NCBI GenBank assembly: GCA_905250025.1
Contig: CAJNOJ010000044.1
Location: forward strand, 434,001 to 498,000
Origin: Adineta ricciae
Lineage: Eukaryota; Rotifera; Eurotatoria; Adinetida; Adinetidae
DNA: 64,000 bases
Direction: 5' to 3'
Under the pieces are notes generated by a model, which ran no database searches, was not told where the DNA came from, and worked only from the letters and a program-made list of their open reading frames with translations. The translations under genes were made by a program, and so were the position numbers. Each line of letters starts with the position of its first letter. Positions within the stretch are counted from its first letter, which is position 1. This document shows, piece after piece, positions 36,140-49,303 of the stretch.

Positions 36140-36638
36140 AATTCCTTCTCCACACACAGTGTATATCTAGTCATGAATGATAACAACGAAAATCAAAATC
36201 AATGTGTTTACGTGTGTGTGTATATTTATTCCATTCCTAGTCAAACATTCGCGTTTCTTTTTCCAATAGACAAGATATCTTCATCTATTTATTCGAATTT
36301 AGACAGTCAGTCATTCCTTTTGTATCATGGAAAACTTTGTTGTGTTTCAAAAAGGTTTTTTTTTGTTTATTTTCCTTCTTTTTTTTGACAATACAAATCA
36401 ATTCCACAAGAATTTTTTCTAAAAACATTTATTATGATTACTATTATTATTGAAAATATTTACTCGCTCTTTTTTTTTTGCTGCTTTGTTGATTTCTTTC
36501 TCTGATGTTGATTTTTTTCTTCTTATTAGGCTACATAAGCCTTCTATCTTCCTAGTTTGCTCTTTTAAGAATAAAATTTTCTTTTACTAGCAGATTGATT
36601 AGTAAGTTATATATACTTATGTAAAAATTAATAAAAAC

Positions 36639-38431
36639 TTAAACATTCTTAAAAGTTTGACTTCCGTATGCGATCGACGGACGAGATTCGAACGATGATG
36701 AATGATGACGTGATGTTACTTCGCCATTGGAATGTGTCACTTGATGTTCTTCATGAGTCAATGCATTGACAGTTGATTCGGAGCGAACTAATGGTAAAAT
36801 TGTTTCTTTTTGTTGAGCCCGGCGTTGATCGTATTTTGCCTGAAAGAACATGTTTAATTATTTAGAAGGTACTTCACATTTTTATGAAGAATATTCTATG
36901 AATCATTAAGTTTTTCCACTAGTTTTCATAAGAATTAATTATACAAGAAGAGAAAGGTTTGAATAGGCCTTTTCAATGTGAAAAAGTCTCAGCGAGAACG
37001 ATTATTACACACTTAGAAAATGAGAAACTGTGCATTACTATGCGTGTTTTGTCTACTCTCAAGAGTGTTGGGAAACAATGTGGAGATTATTGTTCGGAGT
37101 CAAATGAGTTATTGACGAGAGAGACGAGTCTTTTCAGAAGAGCAAAGTATCAAATCTCATTTGCTCTCAGTCATTTTCTCATTCATCGAACAAGTGACAA
37201 GTGCGGCGACACTGTCACAGTAATGAAAAAAGTCTTACTTTATTATATAATATCACACCAAATGCTGCCAAACTCATTCCAACGACATTGCTAGTTGTTA
37301 CTGGATTTCGCAATATGAACAAAGATGTAGCAATGATCACGATACGCTTCGCACTATTGCCAATACTGTACGATAATGGAGATAAAAGTGACAAGATTGT
37401 GAATGCAACAACATTATGTATAAAATGAAGAATGCCATCGATGAAGAGGTATGCACAGATTCTTAAGAAAGTTTTTGTTCGATGCTAAACAATGACATGA
37501 AAGATTTCGAGTATTGGGTTGATATTTCGCTGCACATACTCACGTATTTGGTATCATAATAAATATTCAATCCATCGTATAAAAACCAAAAGGGAACAAA
37601 CAAACAGCAACCAATTTTTGCCAATAAACATAACAGAAAAAAGTGATGAATTGCAATATCTTTTAATGACTAATGAAAAGACGATCACGATCACGATAAA
37701 ATGCATTTAGAGATTTTACTTTTTTTGAATAAATATTTTGTAATGAAAAACCAAATGTTGAGATAAGAGCACTAATAAAACCAGTCATATCAAACGAAAG
37801 CTCGGTGACTGTAGCGATGATAACACCGACAATGACCGGTATTAGTGAAAGATATACAGGTATTGTTTGTTTCTCACGAAGAATGATTCGAGATAGAATT
37901 CTATAGAAAAGAAAACGTGGAAAATAATCGAAAATAGAAACCGTGTCTTACACAGTAAATAACGGCATTGTAGCTTTGATTGTATGAGCAAAGGAGACAG
38001 GTACTTTCCAAAGACTAACATGAGAAGATAGTTGTGAGAGAAATTTTCCTATAGCCAATGGGATGATGATTTTGAAGTAGTAAGAACGATTTTGATATAA
38101 GTATTCAGGTGGAGGAACTTGTCGTATTCTAGAAAGCAAACGAATAGAGAAGATTATCATCGTTATTCGTCATATTCTTACCGAATAAGTGGAATACAAA
38201 GAATCCAGATACTCAAAAGTTGCACAAGTGTAACAGTCAGCGGAAAGGGAAATTCATCGAGTAGTTCTTTTACAATCACATTGCCTGCCGCTGATGAACC
38301 TAATGATTGCGAGCGAAACGAAAAAAGTGTTCGATAGATTCGATCAAGAATCTTTACTTACTGTACCAAATGAGACATAAACAACATATTTGTATGCTCT
38401 CATACAGCAGTGAATTTTGTTGTGAATTCAT
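36639..38431 (-). CDS. SLC35E1: Solute carrier 35E1-like nucleotide-sugar/triose-phosphate-type transporter
   Basis: Multi-pass Golgi-type carrier of the TPT/SLC35E family; its substrate is not established. The chain of small exons reads [20 protein letters not shown], then [20 protein letters not shown] and [19 protein letters not shown], then a [15 protein letters not shown] region and [14 protein letters not shown], then [20 protein letters not shown] and [20 protein letters not shown]. The final exon is a polar tail starting [11 protein letters not shown]. These are the characteristic blocks of SLC35E1, in order. The ATG at 38431 is the best start found; an acceptor about 45 bases upstream leaves open a further 5' exon. 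Introns are 50-70 bp except the last (about 360 bp). Confidence 0.9.
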
Positions 38432-39224
38432 TTGTGTGATAATTTGTTCGTGTAAACTCGAATCATAATTTAAATTGGCCTATAAGAGCAAATAGATAAG
38501 CTATCAATAAATTCTTTATGCTTTGTGAAAACGTTTAGATGAGATGGATATATGAGCAAAAGAAATGTAAAGGTTAAGCAAATGCAGAACGAAATTGCTT
38601 ATATGTATTTAGCAATGCTTGCTTTCTTTATTTTTTCTTACATTTCATTCACCATCAATCAAACATACATACAACGTTCTTGATATTCTTTGGTTAATAT
38701 TTCATATAGTAACTACGATAGATGTCGTAATTGACCAAGTTGGTTCTCAAATATATTGAAAATTTAAAGACAAAAGCACTTTGAAGACACTCATGGTCAT
38801 CCCAACAGGAAAACTACAACATAGAAGGTATTGTTGAAACTCCTCTATTGTTCATAACTACAATTCATATGCTGCTTTTATTATCTGTACTGCTTTACTC
38901 TTGAATCTTAATGAAATGTCGGAGTTTTTGAAAACATGAAAGAATTCACGAAAAAAACGTAAAGTTTCTCAATCTGCAAGAGAAAGAGAGGGGGCTCCCT
39001 TCAATATTCTGCAATGACTAACGACGCCATCTTTCGTATAACAATTTGTTTGATTGATACGGTATCAAATTAAGTACGTTCTTCAATCTAATGTACGTAC
39101 GTACGTATATGTTACATAGTTCTGTCTGTCACCCTATTTACTATCTTTTCACGCATTTAATCAACCTAAAAATATTTATATATTCGGAAGAAAAACATTT
39201 GAGTTTCGTTATACAAAACACAAA

Positions 39225-42019
39225 ATGAATAACAACGGAAACTTCAATAATAATCAACCTGCGGCACTAATGTCATATCCATTCCCAATGCAAAATCCTC
39301 CCCGGCATACAACATACGTTGAACCACCATTTATTAATCAATCGCCTCAACATTACCCAACACATATGCCTCATTATTATCATCCCCGAGTACCAGTAAG
39401 TTTTATTCTTCGTCCATTTTTCTCTCAAATGATGGGACGCTTGATATTCAGATGCAAACACCTCCTAAACCGGAAAAACGCAAACAAGAAATTCTTACAT
39501 GTGATACATGTGGGATTGAGGTGAACTCTCAACAAATGATGGAAGCACATATCCGTGGTCAGAAGCATATCAAGAAAATGAAACTAAAAGTAACACAAAA
39601 GTCAACTTTCCCTTTTGAAAGTTCTTCACTCTATTATGTTTATCTAGGCAGTATCGGGCACAAATACACCCACCAACGAAACAGTTGCTAATAATAATGT
39701 TGAGCAACAAAATCCTATGTCAGCTTCACCAACGGTTGCTAAACCAGCAGATGCAACGTCACAAAACGAACCGAATCTACCTGTTACTACTCCTGTCGTT
39801 AAACCGACACCGTCGGGCGACAAGAGTGCCTTACAATTGATGAACGAACTAGCAAAACATAACAAGGTGATTCATCGCAAAGAGAAAAACTGAAAATGAT
39901 ATACGTCTGTTTGTAGGTGGATATCAAATATGATTTAGTTAAAGAAACTGGTCCGGCGCATTGTAAACAATTCGAAGTACAATTAACAGTTGGTAGTGAG
40001 ATCTATCATGGCCAGGGAACTAGTATCAAACGAGCACAACATGATGGTATGCTGAATGAGCCTAATTGTCTCACTTTAATTTCTATGAAAATATATCATT
40101 TAGCTGCTGAACAAGCATTAGTCGTAACGGCCTTACGAAAACCCGATTCAAATCAACGTGGTTCATATGCGAGTCGACTGACTCGTGGAGGAAATGCTCC
40201 TCAAGGGAGTAAGTAATAAACTTTCTGTTGACTTTTTTTTTGCAAAAAAGCGCACTATATCTATATATACATTGACACATCTGAATAAGTTGAATATTAA
40301 TTCATTTTATAGTTGCAGGCTGATGTAATCGATGAACGGATACCAATGTACACGAACGAAGCTCGTTCGCTTTCTTTTTTCTTTGAATAATTGATAGAGA
40401 GAATCATGAATAATTTCCGATACTTCTCCAAGATATTCGCTGAGTAGATACAAGTTTTCATAAACATAAAGAAAAGCAGAATATTAACTCACTTTCAATT
40501 AATTCAAAAAAAAGAAATAGAAAAAGCACCAGCATTGTTTTATGTACGGTAAGTACATATAAACTAGATCAAATGAGAAAACTTGATTATAGATTAATCA
40601 ATCTCTATACATGTATATATCATAAAAATATTTCTAAAATCAAGTTTTTTCTTAGTACCTATTTGTAATCGGATTTCATTCTGATTTATCTTTTAGTGTA
40701 TTCAAATGTTCGTCATCAATATCCATCTCAACCACAAATACCACAACAACAAACCATACGGCAGAAAACGTACATGCCAACCGAACAGCAGACACATGAC
40801 AATAACCAGCGATCGTTATTAAACTTTATTGAAAGTAAATGCGCAGAAATCAGTGAAAACGAACACACAATATCAACACTACAACGCTTAGTTGAAGATG
40901 TTGAACGCGCATTAAAAACTGTATCAGATAAAATAACTGAGCAGAGTAAGAGAAATAATACACCTGTTATACCAAAACTTCCAGATAATGTTAAACTGAA
41001 CAACGTGGAACAAAATTATGAGGATTCAGCAGAATCATTTCGGTAGATTTATACAGAATTTGCCTACTAAAAACAGCTGTGACATAATCATTTTATTTTT
41101 CATAGGATGTTGAAAGGTGCAATGAAAGTGTCTATATTAGCTATGCGTTTGTTTCTTCAAACTGACTACGAATATGCCTTAGTGCTTATATGTGCTAATA
41201 AACCAACGAAATCCTTACTTAATGAAATATGTGAAGAATTAACAATCGGTTTGAACGCGCAAGCTATCGCAGCACTCCAATTAGACTCCAATGATGAACA
41301 ATCCAAACCAGTTACCTACAAAATCGAAGCACATGTTGATGACGCATGCTTGACAGTTCAATGTAGTCTTTTGCCTAAACATACCATCCGAGTCTTATTA
41401 ACGTCGCCCGTCTTTCGTAGTGAAAATTTTCTTAATCTCGATGAGAATACACGTCAACAAATATCCGCATTAAATCCAGACCCAACCGACATGTTAGATA
41501 AGGATAAATGTTTACAAGCAGCTGCAGAAATACGTAAGTATTATATTATCACGAACACGAATAAACGAAAAAAGATCTGCTTTCCTAGGCCATTCCAATT
41601 GGTTTACACATTGTATGCTCGAAAATAATTTCAATTCGACTGTTCTTCGTATTCTACGTAGCTTACAACAAAATCAAACACCACTATCACATTTGAGTCT
41701 CTGGAGTCTTGCTTTACTTGTTCATAAATGTCAAAATCAACCAGCAACTTCAGCTGCAAGTCTCTTTCGCTCAGTTTTTACTTGTATAAGTAGCGGCGTA
41801 CTCCTACCAAATCAAGCTGGTCTAGGTATTATCGATCCTTGTGAAAAAGAGCCAACTGATGCTGCCGCTTCCCTAACGATGGATCAACGTTTAAACATTA
41901 CAAGCTATGCTCAGCATGTTTTACGTCTAATTGCTTTTGAAAAATATGAAAAGATCTTTCAATCTGAAGCGTCATATCAGACTGAGTTATCAACATCACA
42001 AAATGACAAAATAGATTAA
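39225..42019 (+). CDS. Zinc finger + dsRBM + DZF-domain protein (ZFR/NF45/NF90 superfamily)
   Basis: Double-stranded-RNA-binding protein. The Asn/Pro/Tyr-rich N-terminus (MNNNGNFNNN..., PHYYHP) is like that of ZFR. Next come a U1-type C2H2 finger (CDTCGIEVNSQQMMEAH...GQKH), a linker, then a double-stranded RNA-binding motif: KYDLVKETGPAHCKQFEVQL and the AAEQALVVTAL helix in the next exon. The C-terminal half is a DZF domain: TISTLQRLVEDVERALKTVS, RMLKGAMKVSILAMRLFLQT, LPNQAGLGIIDPCEKEPTDA and ITSYAQHVLRLIAFEKYEKI. About eight exons, all joining in frame. ZFR usually has three fingers and no dsRBM, and NF90 has the DZF before two dsRBMs, so this order is mixed. DZF domains pair with NF45-type partners; that is family knowledge. 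Confidence 0.9.
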
Positions 42020-42604
42020 TGAAAAACCAAGTTATTACTTGTTGAAAAAAAAACAATGTTTTTTGCGCTTTGTCGTATATGTATAAGAAAAGTACATATG
42101 ATTCATTGAAACCAATAAAAAAGATTCGTCTTTCGTAATCGAACATATTCAAGTTTTTAGTCTACATACCTCACAGTTATCCATTATCCGTGCATTAGTA
42201 GTTTCATATTTAATGCGTGTAATTATTTGACAGTGTCGAATGATAGTCACTTTGCGCATACAGAGGATCAAGGTTAAATATGATAGCGCACGTAGTATTA
42301 TTCGGTCTTATGATATTCGTCATTTGAATGATTGTTATTCTGCTTTATTTTGATGTGTTTATCAACAAGAAATAGCAAATCAGATTTCTTAGTGAGCCTG
42401 TTTGGTTTTATTCGACATCATAATATTGAACATAACGATGAAAATAAAACGTGACAGACGAAAAAAAAGTTCAGTAATAACTAACCTTACATAAGTGCAA
42501 CATGAGAATAGAACAAGAGGAATTAAATAAATAAATTTAGTAAAAAGAATAAAGAAGAGAGAAACTCGATCTATTAGCTGCTATGGAATGGATAATTTCT
42601 ATGT

Positions 42605-44401
42605 TTAGTAGCTACTGCTTTCAGCACTGTACGATGATGATTGGAATGATGATGAACCGCCAGCACCACCGGCACCTAGAATTGAAACATTAGCCATTGT
42701 TCAGTAGTCCGGAAGAGAAAAGCATTGTTTCTCTTAGAAAGGACACTCACCAACGAAGTTATTGAATTCACCACGATCAAGAACACCATCTTGGTTGGTA
42801 TCAGCAGCGTTGAAGGCAGCATCAGCGCTGAAGCTACCACCTGATGAGAAGCCTGATGATTCAAAGGATGATGATGATGCACCACCATAACCAGCAGCTA
42901 AACCACCAGCAACGAAGCCAGCTTCTAAGCCAGCACCGCCACCAGATGAATAGCTTGACTGTTCGAATGATGATGAGCTGAGTTCACTACCTCCACCAAC
43001 AGCAGCAGCGGCACCTTCAAATCCTGCTGACGCTCCGTAAGCACTGGCACTGAAACCAACGGCAGCTGCACCAGCTGGTGGAGACTATTAAAAAAATGAA
43101 TAAGATGAGTGACGATGGAGAAGAAGAACGCCAGTCAAATTTATCAACATACGATATCTTCAACGACACCAGCAGCGCGAGCTTGTTGAAGGAGTGTGGC
43201 AGCATCAAGAAGTTGTGCACCATATTGTTGAACATAGGCTTGTGGATTAGCTAGAGTGACACCAAGACGTTGGAACTGACGAATAATACGAACTTGAGCT
43301 GCTTCATATTGAATAATGACATTGCGTGGACGTGCATATTGTTGTGCAGCAGCAGCACGTTGAACAATTGTTTTTCGTTTGGCTTGAGCTCCGTATGGCA
43401 CCCAGCGTTCAATGATGATATCACCTAAAAGTGGCCATAAATTTTATGAGAATAAATACTCTGGTAAGTGTAAATACGATAACGTACGTGGTCGTGGTGG
43501 CAGAGGCGGAAGACGTTCAATAATGACTGATCGTGGTGGTACGGGTAAGGCAGCTAAACGGCGAACAACGGTTTGGGCAGCAACCGAAGCTGGAGGCTGT
43601 GGTGGTCTTTCACGAAGAATGAGTGGGGGTGGTTGAGGAAGAGCTGGAGCTTGTTGACGAATGCGGAGAGGTGGTGGCGGGGGTGGTTGAGGTGGTCGCA
43701 CTTCTTTGATGATGAGTGGCTATGCGAAGGAAGTGAAGAATCAAGGCGGTAAGTTCAATCAATCCTCGAAAATACTTACGCCTGGTGGTGGAATAGGTGG
43801 TGGTTGAAGGAAGCGAACTCTGATATGTTGTGTATATGTTTGTACGCCACCTGCAGCTGGGCGACGAATAATTTGAGGATTGGGATCTTGGAAGAGTCCT
43901 TGAGCATCAGTAGCATATTGTTGAACTTGAGTGCTTGATGATGACGATTCGAAGGATTGTGAACTAGCACCAAGCGCTGCACCAGCAGCAAGACCGCTTT
44001 CAGCACCGTAGCCACTGCTTGAGAACGACGATGATTCATAACTACTTGAACCAGCAGCTAAGCCACCAGCGCCGAGTGATGCATCATAGCCAACAGCGAG
44101 AGCACCACCTCCTAGGCCACCACTTGAGGATGATTCAAATGATGAGGATTCAAAGCTAGAACCACTAGCACCATAGCCAGCAGCACTACCAGCAAGATTT
44201 TGTCCTGCATATCAAAGATTGATGATCATCGATTTGAGTATTTACAGATCTGAAGTGAAAGTTCAACTTACCGATAAAGTTACGGAATTCCCCCAAATCG
44301 AGGCTACCATCTTGGTTAGTGTCAGCTTGTTGAAAAGCATCAGCTGCACCAGCACCACCGCCTGACGAGTACGATGACGATTGATAAGAGTAATTAGCCA
44401 T
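42605..44401 (-). CDS. Ser/Gly/Ala-rich protein with an EF-hand at each end and a conserved central block, unrecognised
   Basis: About six exons. The N-terminus MANYSYQSSSYSSGGGAGAA precedes an EF-hand with a full canonical loop, DTNQDGSLDLGE. Then follow serine/glycine/alanine repeats of the SSSFESSS type, a proline-rich part (PPQPPPPPPLRIRQQAP), and a central block containing IIERWVPYGAQAKRK, RPRNVIIQYEAAQVRIIRQF and LGVTLANPQAYVQQYG. The second half mirrors the first: repeats, a second EF-hand (DTNQDGVLDRGE), and a last exon of SSSFQSSSYS type ending SSSY. There is no signal peptide. The central block reads as conserved, and I have an impression of similar blocks in other invertebrate and protist cytoskeletal-type proteins, but I cannot name the family. 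A calcium-responsive structural protein is inference. Confidence 0.82.
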
Positions 44402-45142
44402 TGAAGACTGCTGCTGTTGGCGAGAGGATGAGGTTTGGTTGTAACAAATCTGAAGTTAAGAATATTCGTGGATAGAGCACAGTTTATATAGTACTAGTAG
44501 TTCATGCATGGGTGGAAACCAAACAAACAAAAGAGAAAGAACGTGCGTGTCTAGCAGAGAAATTGGATGATAAGCAAGCACCTGATTAGCTAGTTTATCA
44601 TGGTCATTTATTCCAATAAGGTAACACCTATTTACACAAAAGAAAGAGCGACGAGAGGATACAGACAGAGAGAGTAATTTTGAGAACAATAGAAAACCTT
44701 CAGAGAGACCAACTACTAGAAAAACACTGATCGTTATTGACGAGGACTATAATAAATTTATATCACTGGTTAGTGAATAATAAAAAATATCAGACGTTTC
44801 AAGGATATAAACCTCCTTATAACAATAATCGATGATTATAAAGTTAAATAGTTTTGTAGCTAATTCTTTTACATCTGTTTCAATTACAACCGTTGATGCA
44901 TCACATGTGCTTGTTCTGCTCTCCCTTCGCTTAGTATGAATAATACAACTATGATTTATGGATTTTTATCTTCTATTTTCTCGAACAGATAATGAAAATA
45001 TATATCATATCTTCATCTATCATTGCTATATCTACCTTGATGATCAAGGCTCTGATCAATTATGAACAAATTAGCATAATAGACTTATTCTTTACAAAAA
45101 CTTCTTATCAATAAAAGGGTAACCATGAAAAACAAAAGGACC

Positions 45143-45178
45143 AGACAAAGACAAAGACAAAGACAAAGACAGACAAAA
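45143..45178. repeat. (ACAAAG)n tandem repeat
   Basis: About five to six copies of a six-base unit in the 0.8-kb intergenic stretch (44402-45218) between the EF-hand protein's upstream side and the F-box gene's 3' end. The rest of that stretch shows no gene. Confidence 0.85.
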
Positions 45179-45218
45179 CGCACGAACATCATTAAGAAGA
45201 AAAGAGATCTACTAGTCG

Positions 45219-47677
45219 TTAATTAAAACGTAAATCATTATAATAGTTCAGTAGACCAACAATACTAGTTTGGTCGCTAGTGGTGGTCCGTACTACACGT
45301 TGTCGATCAGCACGTTCAAAATTCGACCGAACAAGTTCGTAATATTCTCCATCTGCTAAAACTAATGATTGTAGTCTGACACACCGAATTCTAGAAAAAA
45401 AAATCGAATATGCCATGCTACAAAACATGACTGCTAATCATTAACTTACCGTATATGATCAATAAACTTCGAACTATTCTCGTTCCATCTTAATGTTTCT
45501 TCATCCCATTGAATTTCTAATCTTTCTAACTTTTGGCATTCATGTGCACATGCGTCGAGCACTTGGTCAATGTGAATACGTGTGTTTATCTTCTTAAACC
45601 ATCCATGTGGAGTACCCATAACGAAAATTCTTTCAAAAAACACATGTATTCAACGGTTATCATAGTCAGAGGGAAAAAATTGGCATACTTGATATTTTTC
45701 AAGTGCTTTATTGTATTTATCCAAAACTGTTCAGTTACTTTCGAATTTCCTGCGTAGGATAACCCGCGTAATTGTCGTCCATGCTGTTTCAATAATGTAA
45801 ACACAACTTCATGATTGAGATTCACAGTGTTACTCAAATCAATCGCACGAATATTTGTTAATTTGTCAAGGTCGACGAGAAGAGCAAGAACCTGAAACAT
45901 CAATCAATACAAGGTTTATCGTGAGTAATAGATTACTTTATCAGTAAAACCATCACAATTGGGCACAGCTAAATATGTCAGATTTGGCATTCGTTCAAAG
46001 ATATTCACTAGGCAATTCTCTGATAATTCTGTTGATGAGATATCAAGTTCATTTACAACCGATGATCCCCAATCTGCTGCTAACATCCCATGATCTTCAA
46101 TTCCTATAAACAATAAAGATTTAACACAATGAAATAACTGTTGCTGAGAGTACACCGACCGGTATTCTGAAGAAGTAAACATTGAAGTTTTCTACAGCGT
46201 TGTAACAAAGTTTTGAAACTGGCACCTTTGACACGTGTGCAGAAATTTAATGCGAGACATTCAAGATGAATGCAGCCGGATGCAATGATTTCAATGTGAT
46301 TGTCGTCAATAAAAAATATACCGTAGAAATTAATAACCTGTTAAAAAAAAATTTTCTTTCATCACAATCATAAATCTAAACTAATCATACTGTTCATCAA
46401 AAATATCTTGATATGCGATAGATTGCTGTTTTCTATTAAACTAGTGCGTCAGATCTAGACAATATGAAGTCGCGTCATACTTTCTCACTACGCTACTGAA
46501 ATGAAGTAAATCCTCATGCTCTAGTATTTACAATACGTTGTGACTAATTGAAAGGTTATGATCGATTTCGTAGGCAGTGTTCACTGCGTTTCTCCTCGAA
46601 ACTATTCCTCACATCAACAAGCGCTACACAAAAACATATCCTTCGGCGCAAGCTATTTCATCGGCATATCCAGATAGGTGATAATCAACTTGACTTATCC
46701 TCCAAAATCTTGGATATATATATATATATGCATACGGATGTGTAGGAGGAGATTTGTTAGAAATATCTGATAATTGATGACTGCTCTTTTTTCATCAACA
46801 ATAGTATATGACATCTTTTCCGCATTTGAACATTCGGGTACGTGTTTCTCATTATTAGTGTAAATAAAATGCTGATTATTCATTAGGTGCACATTTATGA
46901 CAGAGGCGACATTCAAATCGATAATTAGTCATATAAACTTACACGAAGATTGGGTGTTTGTGCTTTTATTTTACTGATATTAATCGTTTCGTAGACTTCT
47001 TCCTCGGCTTCATTGGATTTCTCGATTGTTCCTAAAGAGAAATAGTCAACATGTACGTCAAGCATACAGTTCTTTCGTACCAATAATTTGTAAAATCTCC
47101 AGTGATGATAAATATGTATAAATTCGTCTCATAAAACCTTCGAGAAAAATGACTTCCGACAAGCAAATACAAAGCATTTTTAAATTGCACGGAAAAATGT
47201 TTAAATCATAGAAATCATGTAATTGCATGGCAGTTGAAAAGTCCAATGTTAAATATTTCAAATTCGGACATTTATTTGCTAACTCATGCAAAACATCCGC
47301 TGTAATCAACTCCATCGGTAATTCGATAAACTGCAATGATGCCGAAAAACGATGACCGATTAATTGAAGAAACAAATCGAGATTTTTCACATGTAAACCA
47401 TGATACTCTGGACGAAGGAAAACTGTTTTCCATAATCGAGAATTTTGACTCAAAGCATGCCATAGTCGACAAACACGTGCACATCGTAACAATTCGATAT
47501 GCGGTAAATAAGAAAAGATGGTCAATAAGATCTTTTCGGGCAGAGTATTGAAATCACGCTGAAAGACAAAGAAATACAATATGTTATTAAAAGCCAAAGA
47601 AGATTTCTTCAAAGATTTTCTCAAGGTAGCTCAATCACTTTCGGCATTCGTCGTTTGATTGAAGGTTGCGTTTCCAT
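45219..47677 (-). CDS. F-box and leucine-rich-repeat protein
   Basis: Substrate-recognition subunit of an SCF ubiquitin ligase by family. A short first exon (METQPSIKRRMPK) joins an F-box: FNTLPEKILLTIFSYLPHIE, CARVCRLWHALSQNSRLW. Later exons carry leucine-rich repeats: NKCPNLKYLTLDFSTA, SGCIHLECLALNFCTRV, VNELDISSTELSENCLVN, MPNLTYLAVPNCDGFTDK and IRAIDLSNTVNLNHEVV. The C-terminal 130 residues (IFVMGTPHGWFKKI, KLERLEIQWDEETLRW, LVLADGEYYELVRSNFERAD, ending YYNDLRFN) look strongly constrained and are probably diagnostic of one orthologue, which I cannot name. About eight exons. The donor of exon 1 (GTGATT) is weak. The long frames on the opposite strand are shadows. Confidence 0.85.
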
Positions 47678-48485
47678 GTTACGAGACCGGCAAGAGTAAG
47701 TCAGTAGTATCTCATACGCTTATTAGAATAGAAGACGAGAGAAGAAAACAGAAGGAAACGAGTGTTAAATGAGGTTATTAGTACACATAAGTCATATCAT
47801 CATTGTCAGTGGTCGCATATTGTCATCGTTTATTTTCCTCCGCATAATTTACATACTCAAGTATGTAAGATTGATATGACTATACTTATGAAAATAGAAG
47901 GTTTTCATAATAACAAATTACCTGCATATCTTGAGATGGTAAGCAGCTGTTTCTCCTCATCGTTAGTTGAATATTACTGCTATACATTTCGTAATCAGTC
48001 ATGAGTATTTAATGAATTGACTCGTTATTTTCTTCATCGTCGCTTCAGACCTTTGTTTCTTTTTTCCGAATCAATGCAACTGACATTTCGAGTATCTCTA
48101 GTTTTCTAAACGTTCGTCTGACGTGTCTATTTTTCAGTGCCAAAGAAAGCCTATTAGCAATTGACTGTTTTCTATCGAATTAATCTGATCTCAATTGCGA
48201 GTCGAAGGCCGTCTTTGTTTGGTTCTTGTTAATAAAATAAATATCAGCGTTCGACTGATTCTTTGTTCTAAATGGGCAATGAAAATTTTCATTGATGTTA
48301 AAGGAAACGTTAGCACTTATCAGCGTCTATTCCGCGACGACAGCCATCTGTCACATGCAAGTCAGTACATCAAGGAAAATCGAAAACTCGCCATAAAATC
48401 AAATGAAATATTTGTTCTAGATGAATAGTTGATTAACATCACGTCTTTCTGGATGTGAGAAATGTTAATTCACTCTCATCTGATA

Positions 48486-48818
48486 TCAATCGTGTTCTTC
48501 AGCACACCGAGAAAAGAAGAAGAAGAAGAAGAAAAAGATCAGATTGAGAGTAGTCTTTTTTCCATCGTAATACTTGAAAGAAAAAAGCTATTAGAATGTT
48601 ATGGAACATTTATTACATGATGAGATCAGCATGAGGAACGATAAGAAGTAATGCTCACTTACTTTGATTCGCCGTTTTGATCGTTGACTAGCATTATGTT
48701 CGTCATCATGGTCTAATTCATCTTCGAGCTCGCTATCTATTTTATGGCCCCATGCTTCCTGTGCTACATTGGAAAACATAGCAGTGGAATTTGTCATTGT
48801 GAATCGACGTACATCCAT
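48486..48818 (-). CDS. Possible small acidic protein, two exons, unrecognised
   Basis: Exon 1 starts at the ATG at 48818 (MDVRRFTMTNSTAMFSNVAQ), continues AWGHKIDSELEDELDHDDEH and ends RRIK at a GTAAGTGAG donor. An acceptor TTTCAAG follows about 80 bp later; the next exon reads YYDGKKTTLNLI and then runs into a phenylalanine run coded by a (CTT)n repeat before a stop at 48486. Exon 1 looks genuinely coding. The second exon is doubtful because of the repeat, and the true 3' end may differ. Confidence 0.4.
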
Positions 48819-49303
48819 CACAACTTTTTTTTCCTATTTTTTTTTACACCAAATCAATAATAATTCATCATTTGTTTATATTTCGATGACGCTAATTCAT
48901 GCTTGTAGAGTAAAACATCATTATGGGTGGTGCAAAGAAACAAGGGAAATAGTATTAGTAGAGAGAGAAAATAAGCTGTGTGCAAGGCTGTCCTCCCATT
49001 TTATCCGTTAGTTCTCTCATCGTTCATGATGGATCACAGACGACTTGCAGAGTATATCGTATACAGATGTTGACATAAATGCTCTGATATCTTATCACGT
49101 ATAAATATCCTCTTAATGAATCGAGCAGAAATACTGTGATACGGACAATAATATGCTGTTTATCCCGTACTAGAGAAAAAAAAACATGAGATCCCAACTC
49201 CGATAAAATATTATCCGCATCATCAAAACAAAGACGACAAGCATCGATCGAGTGTACATAAAATAACAAGTTTCTCTTTCAAATAAAACTCAAAATAAGT
49301 CTC

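Noticed and set aside
48195-48428. Plus-strand frame of 77 codons
   Set aside because: No upstream signal, no recognisable domain, and it lies in a T-rich stretch between two minus-strand genes.
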